This document shows, piece after piece, positions 29,580 through 37,913 of a stretch of 64,000 nt of DNA. The notes below the pieces were generated by a model. The model had not been told where the DNA came from. It searched no databases and saw only the letters and a list, made by a program, of their open reading frames with translations. Source of the stretch: Antarcticimicrobium sediminis. Its GTDB lineage: Bacteria; Pseudomonadota; Alphaproteobacteria; Rhodobacterales; Rhodobacteraceae. Location: assembly GCF_004348975.1 (NCBI RefSeq), contig NZ_SMFP01000001.1, positions 442,701 to 506,700 on the forward strand, in the 5' to 3' direction. Position 1 is the first letter of the stretch. Every line of letters begins with the position of its first letter. The position numbers were made by a program, and so were the translations under genes.

Positions 29580-30317
29580 ATGACGCTCGACGTGTGGGGA
29601 CTGGGCCTTCAGGCCGTCAACGTCCTGATTCTTGTATGGCTTCTCGGTCGTGTCTTCTGGCGACCCGTCGCCGGTGCCATCGCCCGGCGCCAAGACGTGG
29701 CGCAGGCCATGCTGGACGAAGGCAAAACCGCGCAGGCAAAGGCAAATGCCGCGCTGCATGACGTGACCACAACCCGCGCCGGCATGGTGCAGGAACGCGA
29801 GGACATCCTTGCCGAGGCCCGTGCGACGGCGGAGGCGGCCAGAAAGGTCGCGCTCGCCGAAGCGCAGGCAAAGGCCGACGCCCTTATGGAAGCCGCCAAG
29901 ACCTCTATCGCGCGCGAGACCGAGACCGCGCGCAAGGAAAACGCGGCGCGCGCCTCCGAGCTTTCGATCGACATCGCCGCCAAGCTTCTCGATCAGCTGG
30001 CGACACCTCTGGTGCAGGCTGCGTTCCTTGCCCAACTCGTCAAGGCGATCACGGGCATGTCCGCGTCCGACCGCGCGGCGCTGGTCAATACCACGTCCGA
30101 CCTGACCCTCGTCGTGGCAACGGATCTAGCGGATGCGGAGAAGGCCCGGATCGAACGCGAGGTCGCCGAAGCCTTGGGCGGGGCGCCCCAACTGCAGTTC
30201 GTCACCGAACCCGACCTGATCGCCGGGCTCGAATTGCGCAGTGCGCATTTCGTGCTGAAGAACAGTTGGCGCGCAGACCTCGAGCGGATTCTGAAGGAGC
30301 TGAAGGATGCCGCCTGA
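29580..30317 (+). CDS. atpF: N-type ATPase subunit b with delta-like C terminus
   Basis: A 245-residue subunit b. One N-terminal membrane helix (residues about 8-25) is followed by a long Ala/Glu/Lys coiled coil. Usual b subunits have about 160 residues; this one is longer. Its last 70 residues ([14 protein letters not shown] and [15 protein letters not shown]) resemble the end of delta/OSCP subunits. There is no separate delta gene in the operon. The likely reading is that the peripheral-stalk functions of b and delta are combined. It starts four bases after atpE and overlaps atpA by 11 bases. Confidence 0.88.
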   Translation: MTLDVWGLGLQAVNVLILVWLLGRVFWRPVAGAIARRQDVAQAMLDEGKTAQAKANAALHDVTTTRAGMVQEREDILAEARATAEAARKVALAEAQAKADALMEAAKTSIARETETARKENAARASELSIDIAAKLLDQLATPLVQAAFLAQLVKAITGMSASDRAALVNTTSDLTLVVATDLADAEKARIEREVAEALGGAPQLQFVTEPDLIAGLELRSAHFVLKNSWRADLERILKELKDAA

Positions 30318-31830
30318 CCCGTCGGATTGGTTCACCACCGCACGACACACGGTGCAGGGCGCCACGTTGGGTCCGCGCGCCGAGCAACGCGGCCGCGTCG
30401 AGGAGATCGGGGACGGTGTGGCGCTGGTCTCGGGGTTGCGCGACGTTCGCCTTGACGAGGTTCTGCGGTTCGAGGGCGGCCAGTTCGGATTCGCCCGGGT
30501 TCTTGACCCGGATCTGATTGGCTGCGTGTTTATCGACGCCGGAACCCAGGTCGAGGCGGGCGATGCCGTCTTCGACACCGGCGAGGTGGTGAGCGTTCCC
30601 GTCGGCGAAGCGCTGCTCGGGCGGATCGTGGACCCGCTGGGCCGACCGCTCGACGGCAAGGGCGTGATCGAGACCAAGGAGCGCTGGCCGATCGAGCGCC
30701 CGGCGCCCTCGATCATCGAACGCGACCTTGTGACCGAACCGGTGCAAACCGGAATGGTTGTTATGGACACCCTGTTCGCGCTTGGTCGCGGCCAGCGCGA
30801 ACTGATCGTGGGCGACCATTCCACCGGCAAGACGACACTGGCCATCGACGCCATGATCGCGCAGGCGCACAGCGACATGATCTGCGTCTATGTTGCCGTG
30901 GGGCAAAAGACATCGAGCGTGCGCCGCGCCATCGACGCCTTGCAGACCCATGGAAACTTTGAGCGCTGCATCGTGATGGTCGCAGGCTCTGCCTCGGCGC
31001 CGGGCCTGCAATGGATCGCCCCCTATGCGGGGGCCACGATGGCGGAATATTTCCGCGACAAGGGGCAACACGCCCTCTTGGTGATCGACGATCTGTCCAA
31101 ACACGCCGCCACCCACCGTGAAATCGCGCTTTTGACCCGACAATCCCCCGGGCGCGAAGCCTATCCGGGGGATGTCTTTTATATCCATGCCCGCCTGCTG
31201 GAACGGGCGGCGAAACTGTCCAAGGCGCGGGGCGGCGGGTCTTTGACCGCCTTGCCGATTGCCGAAACCGATGCGGGGAACCTGTCGGCCTATATCCCGA
31301 CCAACCTGATCTCGATCACCGATGGCCAGATCGTGCTGAATGCGGATCTGTTCCATCAAGGGCAGAAACCGGCGGTCGATGTCGGGCTGAGCGTCAGCCG
31401 CGTCGGCGGCAAGACGCAGGCGCCCATGCTGCGCGACGCTGCGGGCACGCTGCGGCTCGATTATGCGCAGTTTCTGGAGCTCGAGGTTTTCACCCGATTC
31501 GGCGGCATGCCGGAGGGCCGGGTTCGCGAGCAGCTCAAACGGGGGGAACGGATCCGGGCGATCCTGCGTCAGCCGCAGAATGCGCCGCTTCGCCTCGCCG
31601 ATGAGGTGGCGCTTTTGCTGGCCGTCCAAACGGGGCTGCTGGACCCCCTGCCGCTCGATGCTGTGGCTGCCTTTCGCGCCGGGCTGCCGTCTGTGCTCGA
31701 CCGGGACGCCGCCAAGGCCCTCAGCGCCATTGCCGAGACCGGAAAACTGGAGGACGAGGCGCGGGACGCCGTGATGGCCGCGATCACCCGCCTTGCCGCC
31801 TCGCTCGGCGTCAAAGACCCCGCGACATGA
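30307..31830 (+). CDS. atpA: N-type ATPase alpha subunit
   Basis: A 507-residue alpha subunit, the non-catalytic nucleotide-binding partner of beta. Its P-loop, GDHSTGKT at 169-176, differs from the usual GDRQTGKT of housekeeping alpha subunits. The central domain ([11 protein letters not shown], then [13 protein letters not shown]) and the C-terminal helical domain are complete. The start overlaps atpF by 11 bases, and the end overlaps atpG by ATGA. In N-type operons alpha follows b and is separated from beta by six genes, as seen here. Confidence 0.94.
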   Translation: MPPDPSDWFTTARHTVQGATLGPRAEQRGRVEEIGDGVALVSGLRDVRLDEVLRFEGGQFGFARVLDPDLIGCVFIDAGTQVEAGDAVFDTGEVVSVPVGEALLGRIVDPLGRPLDGKGVIETKERWPIERPAPSIIERDLVTEPVQTGMVVMDTLFALGRGQRELIVGDHSTGKTTLAIDAMIAQAHSDMICVYVAVGQKTSSVRRAIDALQTHGNFERCIVMVAGSASAPGLQWIAPYAGATMAEYFRDKGQHALLVIDDLSKHAATHREIALLTRQSPGREAYPGDVFYIHARLLERAAKLSKARGGGSLTALPIAETDAGNLSAYIPTNLISITDGQIVLNADLFHQGQKPAVDVGLSVSRVGGKTQAPMLRDAAGTLRLDYAQFLELEVFTRFGGMPEGRVREQLKRGERIRAILRQPQNAPLRLADEVALLLAVQTGLLDPLPLDAVAAFRAGLPSVLDRDAAKALSAIAETGKLEDEARDAVMAAITRLAASLGVKDPAT

Positions 31831-32681
31831 CCGAACGTCTTGCCGATGTCAGCGCCCGGATCGACGGCATTCGCCAGTTGGGGGCCGTGGTGAACGCGAT
31901 GAAGGGCATCGCCGCCGCCCGCGCCCGCACCGCCCGCGCCGAGATCGAAGCGATCGACAGCTATACCGCGACCATTGCCGCCGCCATGTCCAGCGTGCTT
32001 GGCCCTGCGGGCCTCACATCCCCGACCGACCCCACCGGGGGCCAAGCCGACGCGCGCACCGGCCTGCTGGTGTTCTGTGCCGAACAGGGCTTTGCCGGGG
32101 CCTTCAGCGAACGCGTGCTGGACAGCATTGACGACGATCTATCGGCCACCAGCCTGTTTCTGGTCGGCACCCGTGGCCTGTCCATCGCAACGGCGCGCGG
32201 GCTCGCTCCGGTCTGGTCCGCGCCGATGTCCTCGCATACGCCCGGCATTCCGAAACTGGCCGACGGGGTTGCCAAAGCGATCTTCCGCGCGCTCGACGAG
32301 GGCCGTTTCGAGCGCATGGATATGATCCATGCCGGGTGGGAGGCCGGGCAATCCCAAATCGTCCGCACGGTTCTGTTGCCAATCGACCTGTCAGACCTGC
32401 CACCGCCCGAGGCGACACGCCCATTGACCCAGCTGTCCACCGATGCGCTGATCAACAGCCTAAGCGGGGATTACCTCCATGCGCAGGTCTGCAAGGCAGC
32501 ACTGCATGCCTTTGCCGCCGAGAACGAAGCGCGCATGGAAGCCATGTCCGCAGCAAGCAGCCAGATCACGCGCGAACTCGCAGAGTTCGAGGCGACGCTG
32601 CGTCGGGTGCGGCAGGAGGCGATCACCGCCGAGATCATCGAACTGGGGACCGGCGCCGCCACCGCGCGCGACGCAAGGTAA
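31827..32681 (+). CDS. atpG: N-type ATPase gamma subunit
   Basis: A 284-residue gamma subunit, the central shaft that turns inside the alpha/beta ring. The N-terminal helix ([20 protein letters not shown]) and the C-terminal helix ([20 protein letters not shown]) that form the coiled-coil shaft are both recognisable. It is the last gene of the nine-gene operon. It overlaps atpA by ATGA. No clear terminator follows in the 224-base gap before the next gene. Confidence 0.92.
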   Translation: MTERLADVSARIDGIRQLGAVVNAMKGIAAARARTARAEIEAIDSYTATIAAAMSSVLGPAGLTSPTDPTGGQADARTGLLVFCAEQGFAGAFSERVLDSIDDDLSATSLFLVGTRGLSIATARGLAPVWSAPMSSHTPGIPKLADGVAKAIFRALDEGRFERMDMIHAGWEAGQSQIVRTVLLPIDLSDLPPPEATRPLTQLSTDALINSLSGDYLHAQVCKAALHAFAAENEARMEAMSAASSQITRELAEFEATLRRVRQEAITAEIIELGTGAATARDAR

Positions 32682-32905
32682 CGCGGCGCGTGGAGCCTAC
32701 AGTGCAGCGAGCGTGCGGCGACGGGTCGCGGACCGTTCCTATGGCCGCCGGCAGGCCCACCGCTCCAAGACCGCGAGCGGGACCTTCAGATGCGTGCCTG
32801 CCTCATGCTCCCCCCAACCTTTCGGCACCGCAGACATCTCGAACACGTTTCTCTCAGACCTCGACACCGGCCTTCGCCGTGGTATGTTCTGCTGCGGAGG
32901 CCCGT

Positions 32906-33490
32906 ATGATATTTCGTATCCTGTTTCTTATCCTTTCCTTTGCGCTGACCGGACCGGCAGCCGCCGCCCCTTCCGGTGGCTATGGCGGCGGCGGCGCTGG
33001 TGGTGGCGGTGGTGACGGATCGGTGGGCGGGATCTCTGGCCGGGTCACCAAATCGGTGATGCACAGCCTGAACAACGGCTTCAACAGCTGCCAACGGTTC
33101 AAAACGGTCTATCGTTTCGATTGCTACCGGCAGGTCTATATGCGGGCAGCCAACCAAATGGCCGGGATACCCGCCTATCGTCCCGCCAGACTGGCGCTGG
33201 AAGGGGTCAAAGACACGCTGGATCAAATCGTTGCCCGCCATGCCGATCCGACCGCTTCGCGCAGCCACCAGGGGTTTCAGAGCTACCGCGCCATCACCCC
33301 CGAAGCGGTGCCCGCGGCCAAACGCGACCTGACCCGTGCGCTGGAAGAGGCCGAGACAACGCTGTTGCGCTCTGCCGGGCAGAGCAACAGCCACTTCACG
33401 TCGATCGCCCAAGCGGTGCATTCCAACAAGGTGCTGTTGCGCTCGGCGTTGTTGGAGATGTTCGGGCCGGTTCTGGCGTTGCTAGACTAA
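32906..33490 (+). CDS. small secreted protein with glycine-rich segment, unknown function
   Basis: A 194-residue protein that I do not recognise. Residues 1-20 form a signal peptide (hydrophobic core, then GPAAAAP). A glycine-rich stretch follows at about 23-41. The rest is mostly helical, with two cysteines in [13 protein letters not shown] that could pair. GGAGG lies five bases before the ATG. It lies between the N-ATPase operon and tRNA-Ala. It may be unrelated to the ATPase, since it has its own leader and strong ribosome-binding site. Confidence 0.7.
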   Translation: MIFRILFLILSFALTGPAAAAPSGGYGGGGAGGGGGDGSVGGISGRVTKSVMHSLNNGFNSCQRFKTVYRFDCYRQVYMRAANQMAGIPAYRPARLALEGVKDTLDQIVARHADPTASRSHQGFQSYRAITPEAVPAAKRDLTRALEEAETTLLRSAGQSNSHFTSIAQAVHSNKVLLRSALLEMFGPVLALLD

Positions 33491-33538
33491 CGCCTCCTCT
33501 TGCATTCGCCGCGATTCTCGGCGATTTATCGGGGCGTT

Positions 33539-33614
<76 letters not shown>

Positions 33615-33638
33615 AATCATCAAGTTAACAAGATGAAT

Positions 33639-33896
33639 TTAGGTGTTTAGTCCCGGCATTTGGTGGATCGGATTTAGGATGAATCGATCTGGCTCTGAAG
33701 TCCAGATCTTGCAGATGTATTCGTAAGGCGTGAGCCCGTTGAGGGTCTTGAGTCTGCGGGCGAAGTTGTAGGCTGCCATGAAGTCGGTGAGGTGCGTGCG
33801 CAACTGGTCGTGGTTTTCGTAATGGAAGCGTTTGACGGTCGCCTCCTTGATCGTCCGGTTCATCCGCTCGACCTGACCATTCGCCCAGTTCAGCAT
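33639..33896 (-). pseudogene. C-terminal fragment of an IS481-like transposase
   Basis: Only about 85 residues remain. ANGQVERMNRTIKEATVK, LRTHLTDFMAAYNFARRL and LNGLTPYEYI match the end of the DDE integrase core of IS481/IS3-type transposases; the catalytic N-terminal part is missing. The end HQMPGLNT is typical of the family, and its codons overlap the probable terminal repeat. The fragment lies 25 bases from tRNA-Ala, a common insertion area. It is not expected to be active. Confidence 0.85.
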
Positions 33897-33917
33897 GGCC
33901 TGTCAGGGACTAGATGA
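33643..33917. mobile_element. IS481-like element remnant with candidate terminal repeats
   Basis: Left end TGTTTAGTCCC (33643 onward) and right GGGACTAGA (33906-33914) share the seven-base inverted core TAGTCCC/GGGACTA, and they bracket the transposase fragment. The span of about 270 bases suggests that an internal deletion removed the 5' part of the transposase while leaving both ends. The exact right boundary is uncertain. Confidence 0.45.
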
Positions 33918-34091
33918 AGCCAAAAATGGCTGCTGCCCAATATGAAGCGCTCGCCCGAAACAAGGCTCTTCACCGCCAATCCAACACATACCAGCAGCGA
34001 TGCCCTCCGCATCACCCAGACCGCGAAGAGATACGGACATAAAGTATTTTGTTTCAAATGGTTGCACTATTCCACCCTACGCCTCCGGCGG

Positions 34092-34114
34092 GAGTATTTT
34101 CACCAAGAAGAAGG
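34092..34114 (+). repeat. dispersed intergenic motif, copy 3
   Basis: GAGTATTTTCACC followed by AAGAAGAAGG, preceded by GCCTCCGGCGG. It matches the copy at 50016-50038 (minus strand) at all but two or three positions. Confidence 0.6.
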
Positions 34115-34265
34115 TGTGACGCACGCGCCCTCTGGTGATCACGATGCAGCGGGCGGCAGAGCGGCAAGACAAGGGCCGTGTTGGGGCGAATGCCCCCTGC
34201 CCTTGCCTCCGATCCGGTCAGGCCTCATGATCCGCGCCGCAGGTTTATATTCGACAGGAGACCCC

Positions 34266-36056
34266 ATGTTCCAGACATTCGACGTGACCGCGCGCCCCGA
34301 GCAGGGGCCACCGCGGCTGGCATTGCTGCGCGCGGAACTGGAAGCCGAGGGGCTGGATGGTTTTCTTGTGCCGCGGGCGGACGCGCATCAGGGCGAGTAT
34401 GTCTCTGACCATGACGCGCGACTGGCTTGGTTGAGCGGGTTCACCGGCTCTGCCGGGTTCTGTGCCGCGCTGCGCGATGTGGCGGGCGTTTTCATCGACG
34501 GACGCTATCGCACACAGGTCAAGGCGCAGGTGGCCGCCGCGTTCACCCCGGTGCCTTGGCCCGAGATCCAGCTTGCCGATTGGCTGGTAGAGCAATTACC
34601 GCAGGGCGGGCGCGTCGGCTATGATCCATGGTTGCACACGGTGGCCGAGATCGAACGGAGCAGCGCCGCGCTGGACGGCACCGGCATCGAGATGGTGCGC
34701 AGCGACAATCTGGTGGACCGGATCTGGTCCGACCAGCCGCCGGTGCCGATGCAACCGGTGAAGCCGCATCCGATTGAATTCGCGGGTGAAACCGCCGCCT
34801 CGAAATGCGCGCGCCTGGCCGCAGATCTGCGCAAGGCCGGGCACCGGGCGGCGGCGATCACCCTGCCGGATTCGATCATGTGGCTGTTGAACATCCGCGG
34901 CTCTGATATTCCGCGTAACCCGGTGGCGCATGGGTTTGCCCTTTTGCATGACGATGGGCGGGTCGAGCTGTTCATGGCTGCCGCCAAGTTGAAGGATCTG
35001 GGCGATCATCTGGGGGAGGCCGTCACCGTGGCCGAGCCCGATGCCTTTCTTGTCCGGCTGGCAGAGCTAGAGGGGCCGGTGCGGCTGGACAAAAGCACCG
35101 CGCCGCAGCGTCTGGCCGATGTGTTGGGCGCACGCGCGGCCTATGGGGCCGAACCCTGTGCCCTGCCCAAGGCGCGCAAGAACGCCGCCGAAATCAAGGG
35201 CGCGGCAGAGGCGCATCTGCGCGACGGGGCGGCGATGGTCGACCTGCTGTGCTGGCTTGACGCGCAGGCCCCGGGCAGCGTCAGCGAGATTGACGTGGTG
35301 ACGCGGCTGGAAGACTGCCGCCGCCGCGACAACGCGCTGCGCGATATCAGTTTCGACACCATCGCCGGGACCGGACCCAATGGTGCGATCATGCACTATC
35401 GGGTAAGCGAAGAGACCGACAGCCGGTTGGAGGCGGGGCAAATGCTGGTGCTGGACAGCGGCGGTCAGTATCTGGACGGCACCACCGACATCACCCGCAC
35501 CATCGGGATCGGTGCGGTCGGCGACGAGGAATGCGCCGCCTTTACCCGCGTGTTGCAGGGCATGATCGCGATGTCGCGTCTGCGCTGGCCCCAAGGGCTT
35601 GCCGGGCAGCATATCGAGGCAATCGGGCGGCAACCGCTTTGGCTGGCCGGGCAGGATTTCAACCACGGGCTCGGCCATGGCGTTGGCGCCTATCTGAGCG
35701 TGCATGAAGGACCGCAGCGGCTAAGCCGGATCAGCGACGTGCCGCTTGAGCCGGGGATGATTCTGTCGAACGAGCCCGGCTATTACCGCGAGGGGGCCTT
35801 TGGCATCCGCATCGAAAACCTGATCGTGGTAGAGCCCGCCCCCGCCCTGCCCGGCGGCGATAGCGAGCGCGCGATGCTGCGCTGGCGCACATTGACCTTT
35901 GCGCCGATTGACCGGCGGCTGATCGTGACCGAAATGCTAAGTACTGACGAGCGCGCCTGGATTGATGCCTATCACGCTGAAGTCGCCGAAAAGATCGGGC
36001 CTCGGGTCGGCGATACGACGCGGGACTGGCTCCGGGCGGCGACCGCACCGCTTTGA
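34266..36056 (+). CDS. Xaa-Pro aminopeptidase (M24B family)
   Basis: A 596-residue aminopeptidase P-type enzyme that removes the N-terminal residue before proline. Two N-terminal creatinase-like domains precede the C-terminal pita-bread domain. Its dimetal ligands are visible: two Asp in VLDSGGQYLDGTTDITRT, His in HGLGHGVGAYLSVHEGP, Glu in LSNEPGYY and Glu in GIRIENLIVV. The three-domain length agrees with the long APP1-like group. The start at 34266 has CAGGAG upstream. No signal peptide is seen, so it is cytoplasmic. The DUF427 gene follows on the same strand. Confidence 0.93.
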   Translation: MFQTFDVTARPEQGPPRLALLRAELEAEGLDGFLVPRADAHQGEYVSDHDARLAWLSGFTGSAGFCAALRDVAGVFIDGRYRTQVKAQVAAAFTPVPWPEIQLADWLVEQLPQGGRVGYDPWLHTVAEIERSSAALDGTGIEMVRSDNLVDRIWSDQPPVPMQPVKPHPIEFAGETAASKCARLAADLRKAGHRAAAITLPDSIMWLLNIRGSDIPRNPVAHGFALLHDDGRVELFMAAAKLKDLGDHLGEAVTVAEPDAFLVRLAELEGPVRLDKSTAPQRLADVLGARAAYGAEPCALPKARKNAAEIKGAAEAHLRDGAAMVDLLCWLDAQAPGSVSEIDVVTRLEDCRRRDNALRDISFDTIAGTGPNGAIMHYRVSEETDSRLEAGQMLVLDSGGQYLDGTTDITRTIGIGAVGDEECAAFTRVLQGMIAMSRLRWPQGLAGQHIEAIGRQPLWLAGQDFNHGLGHGVGAYLSVHEGPQRLSRISDVPLEPGMILSNEPGYYREGAFGIRIENLIVVEPAPALPGGDSERAMLRWRTLTFAPIDRRLIVTEMLSTDERAWIDAYHAEVAEKIGPRVGDTTRDWLRAATAPL

Positions 36057-36177
36057 CGTACCGTCAAACGGGCAGCAGCGTCGCAGTCGCCCCAAATACG
36101 TGACTGCAATGACACTGGCGTGTTACAAAGCGCGGCCAAGCAAAGAGACGAACGAGAATGTACGGGAAGGACGAGAG

Positions 36178-36522
36178 ATGGCAAAGCATATCAAAATTCG
36201 CAAAGTACCGGGGTTGTGGACGGTCCGCTCTGGTGGGGCGGTGCTGGGAGAGACGACCAACGCGCTGGAACTGAGCGAGGGCGATTTGCCGCCGGTGATC
36301 TATTTCCCGCGCGGGGATGTCGCGATGGCCTTTCTTGACCGCACCGACAAGGTGACGCATTGCCCGCACAAGGGGGATGCCAACTACTATTCCATCGTCA
36401 ATAAATCCTCGGTCGCAGAGAATGCGGTCTGGACCTATGAAACCCCGCTCGACGCGGTGGCGGAGATCAAGGATTATTTGGCCTTCTACACCTCTGAAAG
36501 CGTCAAGGTGGAACAGATCTGA
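36178..36522 (+). CDS. DUF427 family protein
   Basis: A 114-residue protein of the DUF427 family, small beta-rich proteins of unknown function. Typical parts are the central YFPRGDVAMAFL and THCPHKGDANYYS, then AVWTYETPLDAVAEIKDYLAFY. No catalytic residues can be assigned. The start at 36178 follows GGAAGGACGAGAG. It lies 121 bases after the aminopeptidase. A strong bidirectional terminator follows the stop. Confidence 0.9.
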   Translation: MAKHIKIRKVPGLWTVRSGGAVLGETTNALELSEGDLPPVIYFPRGDVAMAFLDRTDKVTHCPHKGDANYYSIVNKSSVAENAVWTYETPLDAVAEIKDYLAFYTSESVKVEQI

Positions 36523-36552
36523 ACGCCCCATTGGTGGAGGACGCCGAAACGA

Positions 36553-36589
36553 AAAAACGCCCCGGTCCATGAACGGCCGGGGCGTTTTT
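36553..36589. terminator. strong bidirectional terminator
   Basis: A ten-base perfect stem, AACGCCCCGG (36556-36565) paired with CCGGGGCGTT (36577-36586), has an A tract on one side and TTTTT on the other. It serves the converging DUF427 and RTX genes. Confidence 0.9.
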
Positions 36590-36643
36590 CTATTCTCATA
36601 TGCCCGGCGTACCGGGCGCAGCGGGCCAGATTAGGCGGCCAGA

Positions 36644-37723
36644 TCAGGCGGAGGGCAAAAGCCAGTCCGAACTGGCCTCAAGCTCGGCCACGGTGACATC
36701 ATCCAGAAGCACAACCGCATCGCCGTCATAGGACAACACCGTGCCCGTCCCACTTGCGGCCAGCGACACATTGGCGGCCAGATCTGCGGCGCTATAGCCG
36801 CTGCCGTCCGTCGCCATCAGCGTCAGGGTTTCGCCCGCCGCCAAGTCGAAATCCGCGATTTCTGCCCCGTCATAGAGGTCGGATTTTACCATGATGAACG
36901 TGTCGGTCCCAGCACCGCCGAACAGGAGATCGTCGTAATCGCCGACCAGGGTGTCGTCACCGGCGCCGCCTCTGGTCACATCGGCCCCCATGTCGGCCCC
37001 GCCGGCCGAGAGCAGCTCTTCGCCCAGGGAATCGGCGCGGGCGCCGCCGCGCAGCACATCATCGCCCAGGCCACCATCCAGCGTGTCCTTGCCCTTGCCG
37101 CCGCGCAGAACATCATCGCCAGCCCCGCCCGACAGCGTATCGGCCCCGACATTGCCCCAGATCATGTCGTTGCCATCGTCGCCATAAAGGCGGTCGGCCC
37201 CAAGCCGGCCATAGATTTCATCCGCATCGGCGCCGCCGCGAATGATGTCATCCCCGGCATTGCCCACGATCCGGTCCACGCCCGCACCGCCAGACAGGAC
37301 ATCATTGCCATCATCGCCCCAGATCAGGTCGTCGCCATCGCCGCCGCCGATCTCGTCATCGCCGAACCCGCCATACAGCACGTCGTTGCCGTCATGGCCC
37401 CAGATCGTGTCATTGCCATAGCCGCCCTCGGCGTAATCGTCACCGGGCCCGGCCGAGAGGGTGTCGGCGCCCAGATGGCCACGCAGCTCGTCATTGCCGC
37501 CAGCGCCATTGAGGAAATCGTCGCCATTGCCGCCGCGCAGGCTGTCATCGCCGCCATAGCCGCGGATTTCGTCGTCGCCATCCCCGCCGTTGATGGCATC
37601 GTCGCCACCGGTTCCGATCAACCGATCATCGCCGCTGGTTCCGGTCAGCACGATGGAAGCGCCACCATTGATTGCGGTGAACAATTGGAAATCGGGGTAG
37701 AGGGTGAAATCGGATGCAGCCAT
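36644..37723 (-). CDS. RTX-type calcium-binding secreted protein
   Basis: A 359-residue protein with more than a dozen nonapeptide repeats of the form GGxGxDxUx between about residues 35 and 250 (for example GGDGDDEIRGYGGDDSL), which bind calcium in a parallel beta-roll. The C-terminal 100 residues are non-repetitive and probably hold the secretion signal for a type I exporter. There is no N-terminal signal peptide. The catalytic or binding function is unknown. The start at 37723 has GGGAG eight bases upstream. A CtrA-type site lies 45-59 bases upstream in an AT-rich promoter region. No type I secretion genes are in the window. Confidence 0.9.
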   Translation of the reverse strand: MAASDFTLYPDFQLFTAINGGASIVLTGTSGDDRLIGTGGDDAINGGDGDDEIRGYGGDDSLRGGNGDDFLNGAGGNDELRGHLGADTLSAGPGDDYAEGGYGNDTIWGHDGNDVLYGGFGDDEIGGGDGDDLIWGDDGNDVLSGGAGVDRIVGNAGDDIIRGGADADEIYGRLGADRLYGDDGNDMIWGNVGADTLSGGAGDDVLRGGKGKDTLDGGLGDDVLRGGARADSLGEELLSAGGADMGADVTRGGAGDDTLVGDYDDLLFGGAGTDTFIMVKSDLYDGAEIADFDLAAGETLTLMATDGSGYSAADLAANVSLAASGTGTVLSYDGDAVVLLDDVTVAELEASSDWLLPSA

Positions 37724-37767
37724 GGAAACATCTCCCAACAAATGGTGCGGCACAGAGAGCAGCAGCG

Positions 37768-37782
37768 TTAATGATATATTAA
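37768..37782. promoter_or_regulatory. CtrA-type site TTAA-N7-TTAA upstream of the RTX gene
   Basis: TTAATGATATATTAA is a perfect match to TTAA-N7-TTAA. It is 45-59 bases before the RTX start, a position where CtrA could activate or repress. It sits in a strikingly AT-rich stretch of about 100 bases, so chance occurrence is less unlikely here than at 10816. Confidence 0.5.
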
Positions 37783-37913
37783 CAACTTATTTACTATTTC
37801 TGACCGTCCGTACAGGGGATTAGTGTACTTCATTGAAAACAATGATTTAATTTTAGTAATTCAACACCATATCGGGATAATCGACACGGAGCCGCCCGAT
37901 TGTTTCCGGTTTA

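Larger units (their letters stand above)
33615..34265. other. 651-base gap between tRNA-Ala and the aminopeptidase gene
   Basis: This gap contains the IS481-like remnant (33643-33917), a dispersed intergenic motif (34092-34114) and, next to the aminopeptidase start, a possible ribosome-binding site CAGGAG. The stretch 33918-34085 has no recognisable feature. The aminopeptidase reading frame is open back to 33942, but those residues show no family similarity and overlap IS-derived sequence. Confidence 0.55.

Noticed and set aside
33942-34265. N-terminal extension of the aminopeptidase frame
   Set aside because: The extra 108 codons overlap IS-derived and repeat-motif sequence and have no family similarity. 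A good ribosome-binding site precedes ATG 34266.
36900-37620. Regularly repeated DNA resembling a repeat array
   Set aside because: The repetition comes from the GGxGxDxUx codons of the RTX protein. There are no identical repeats with unique spacers, so it is not CRISPR.
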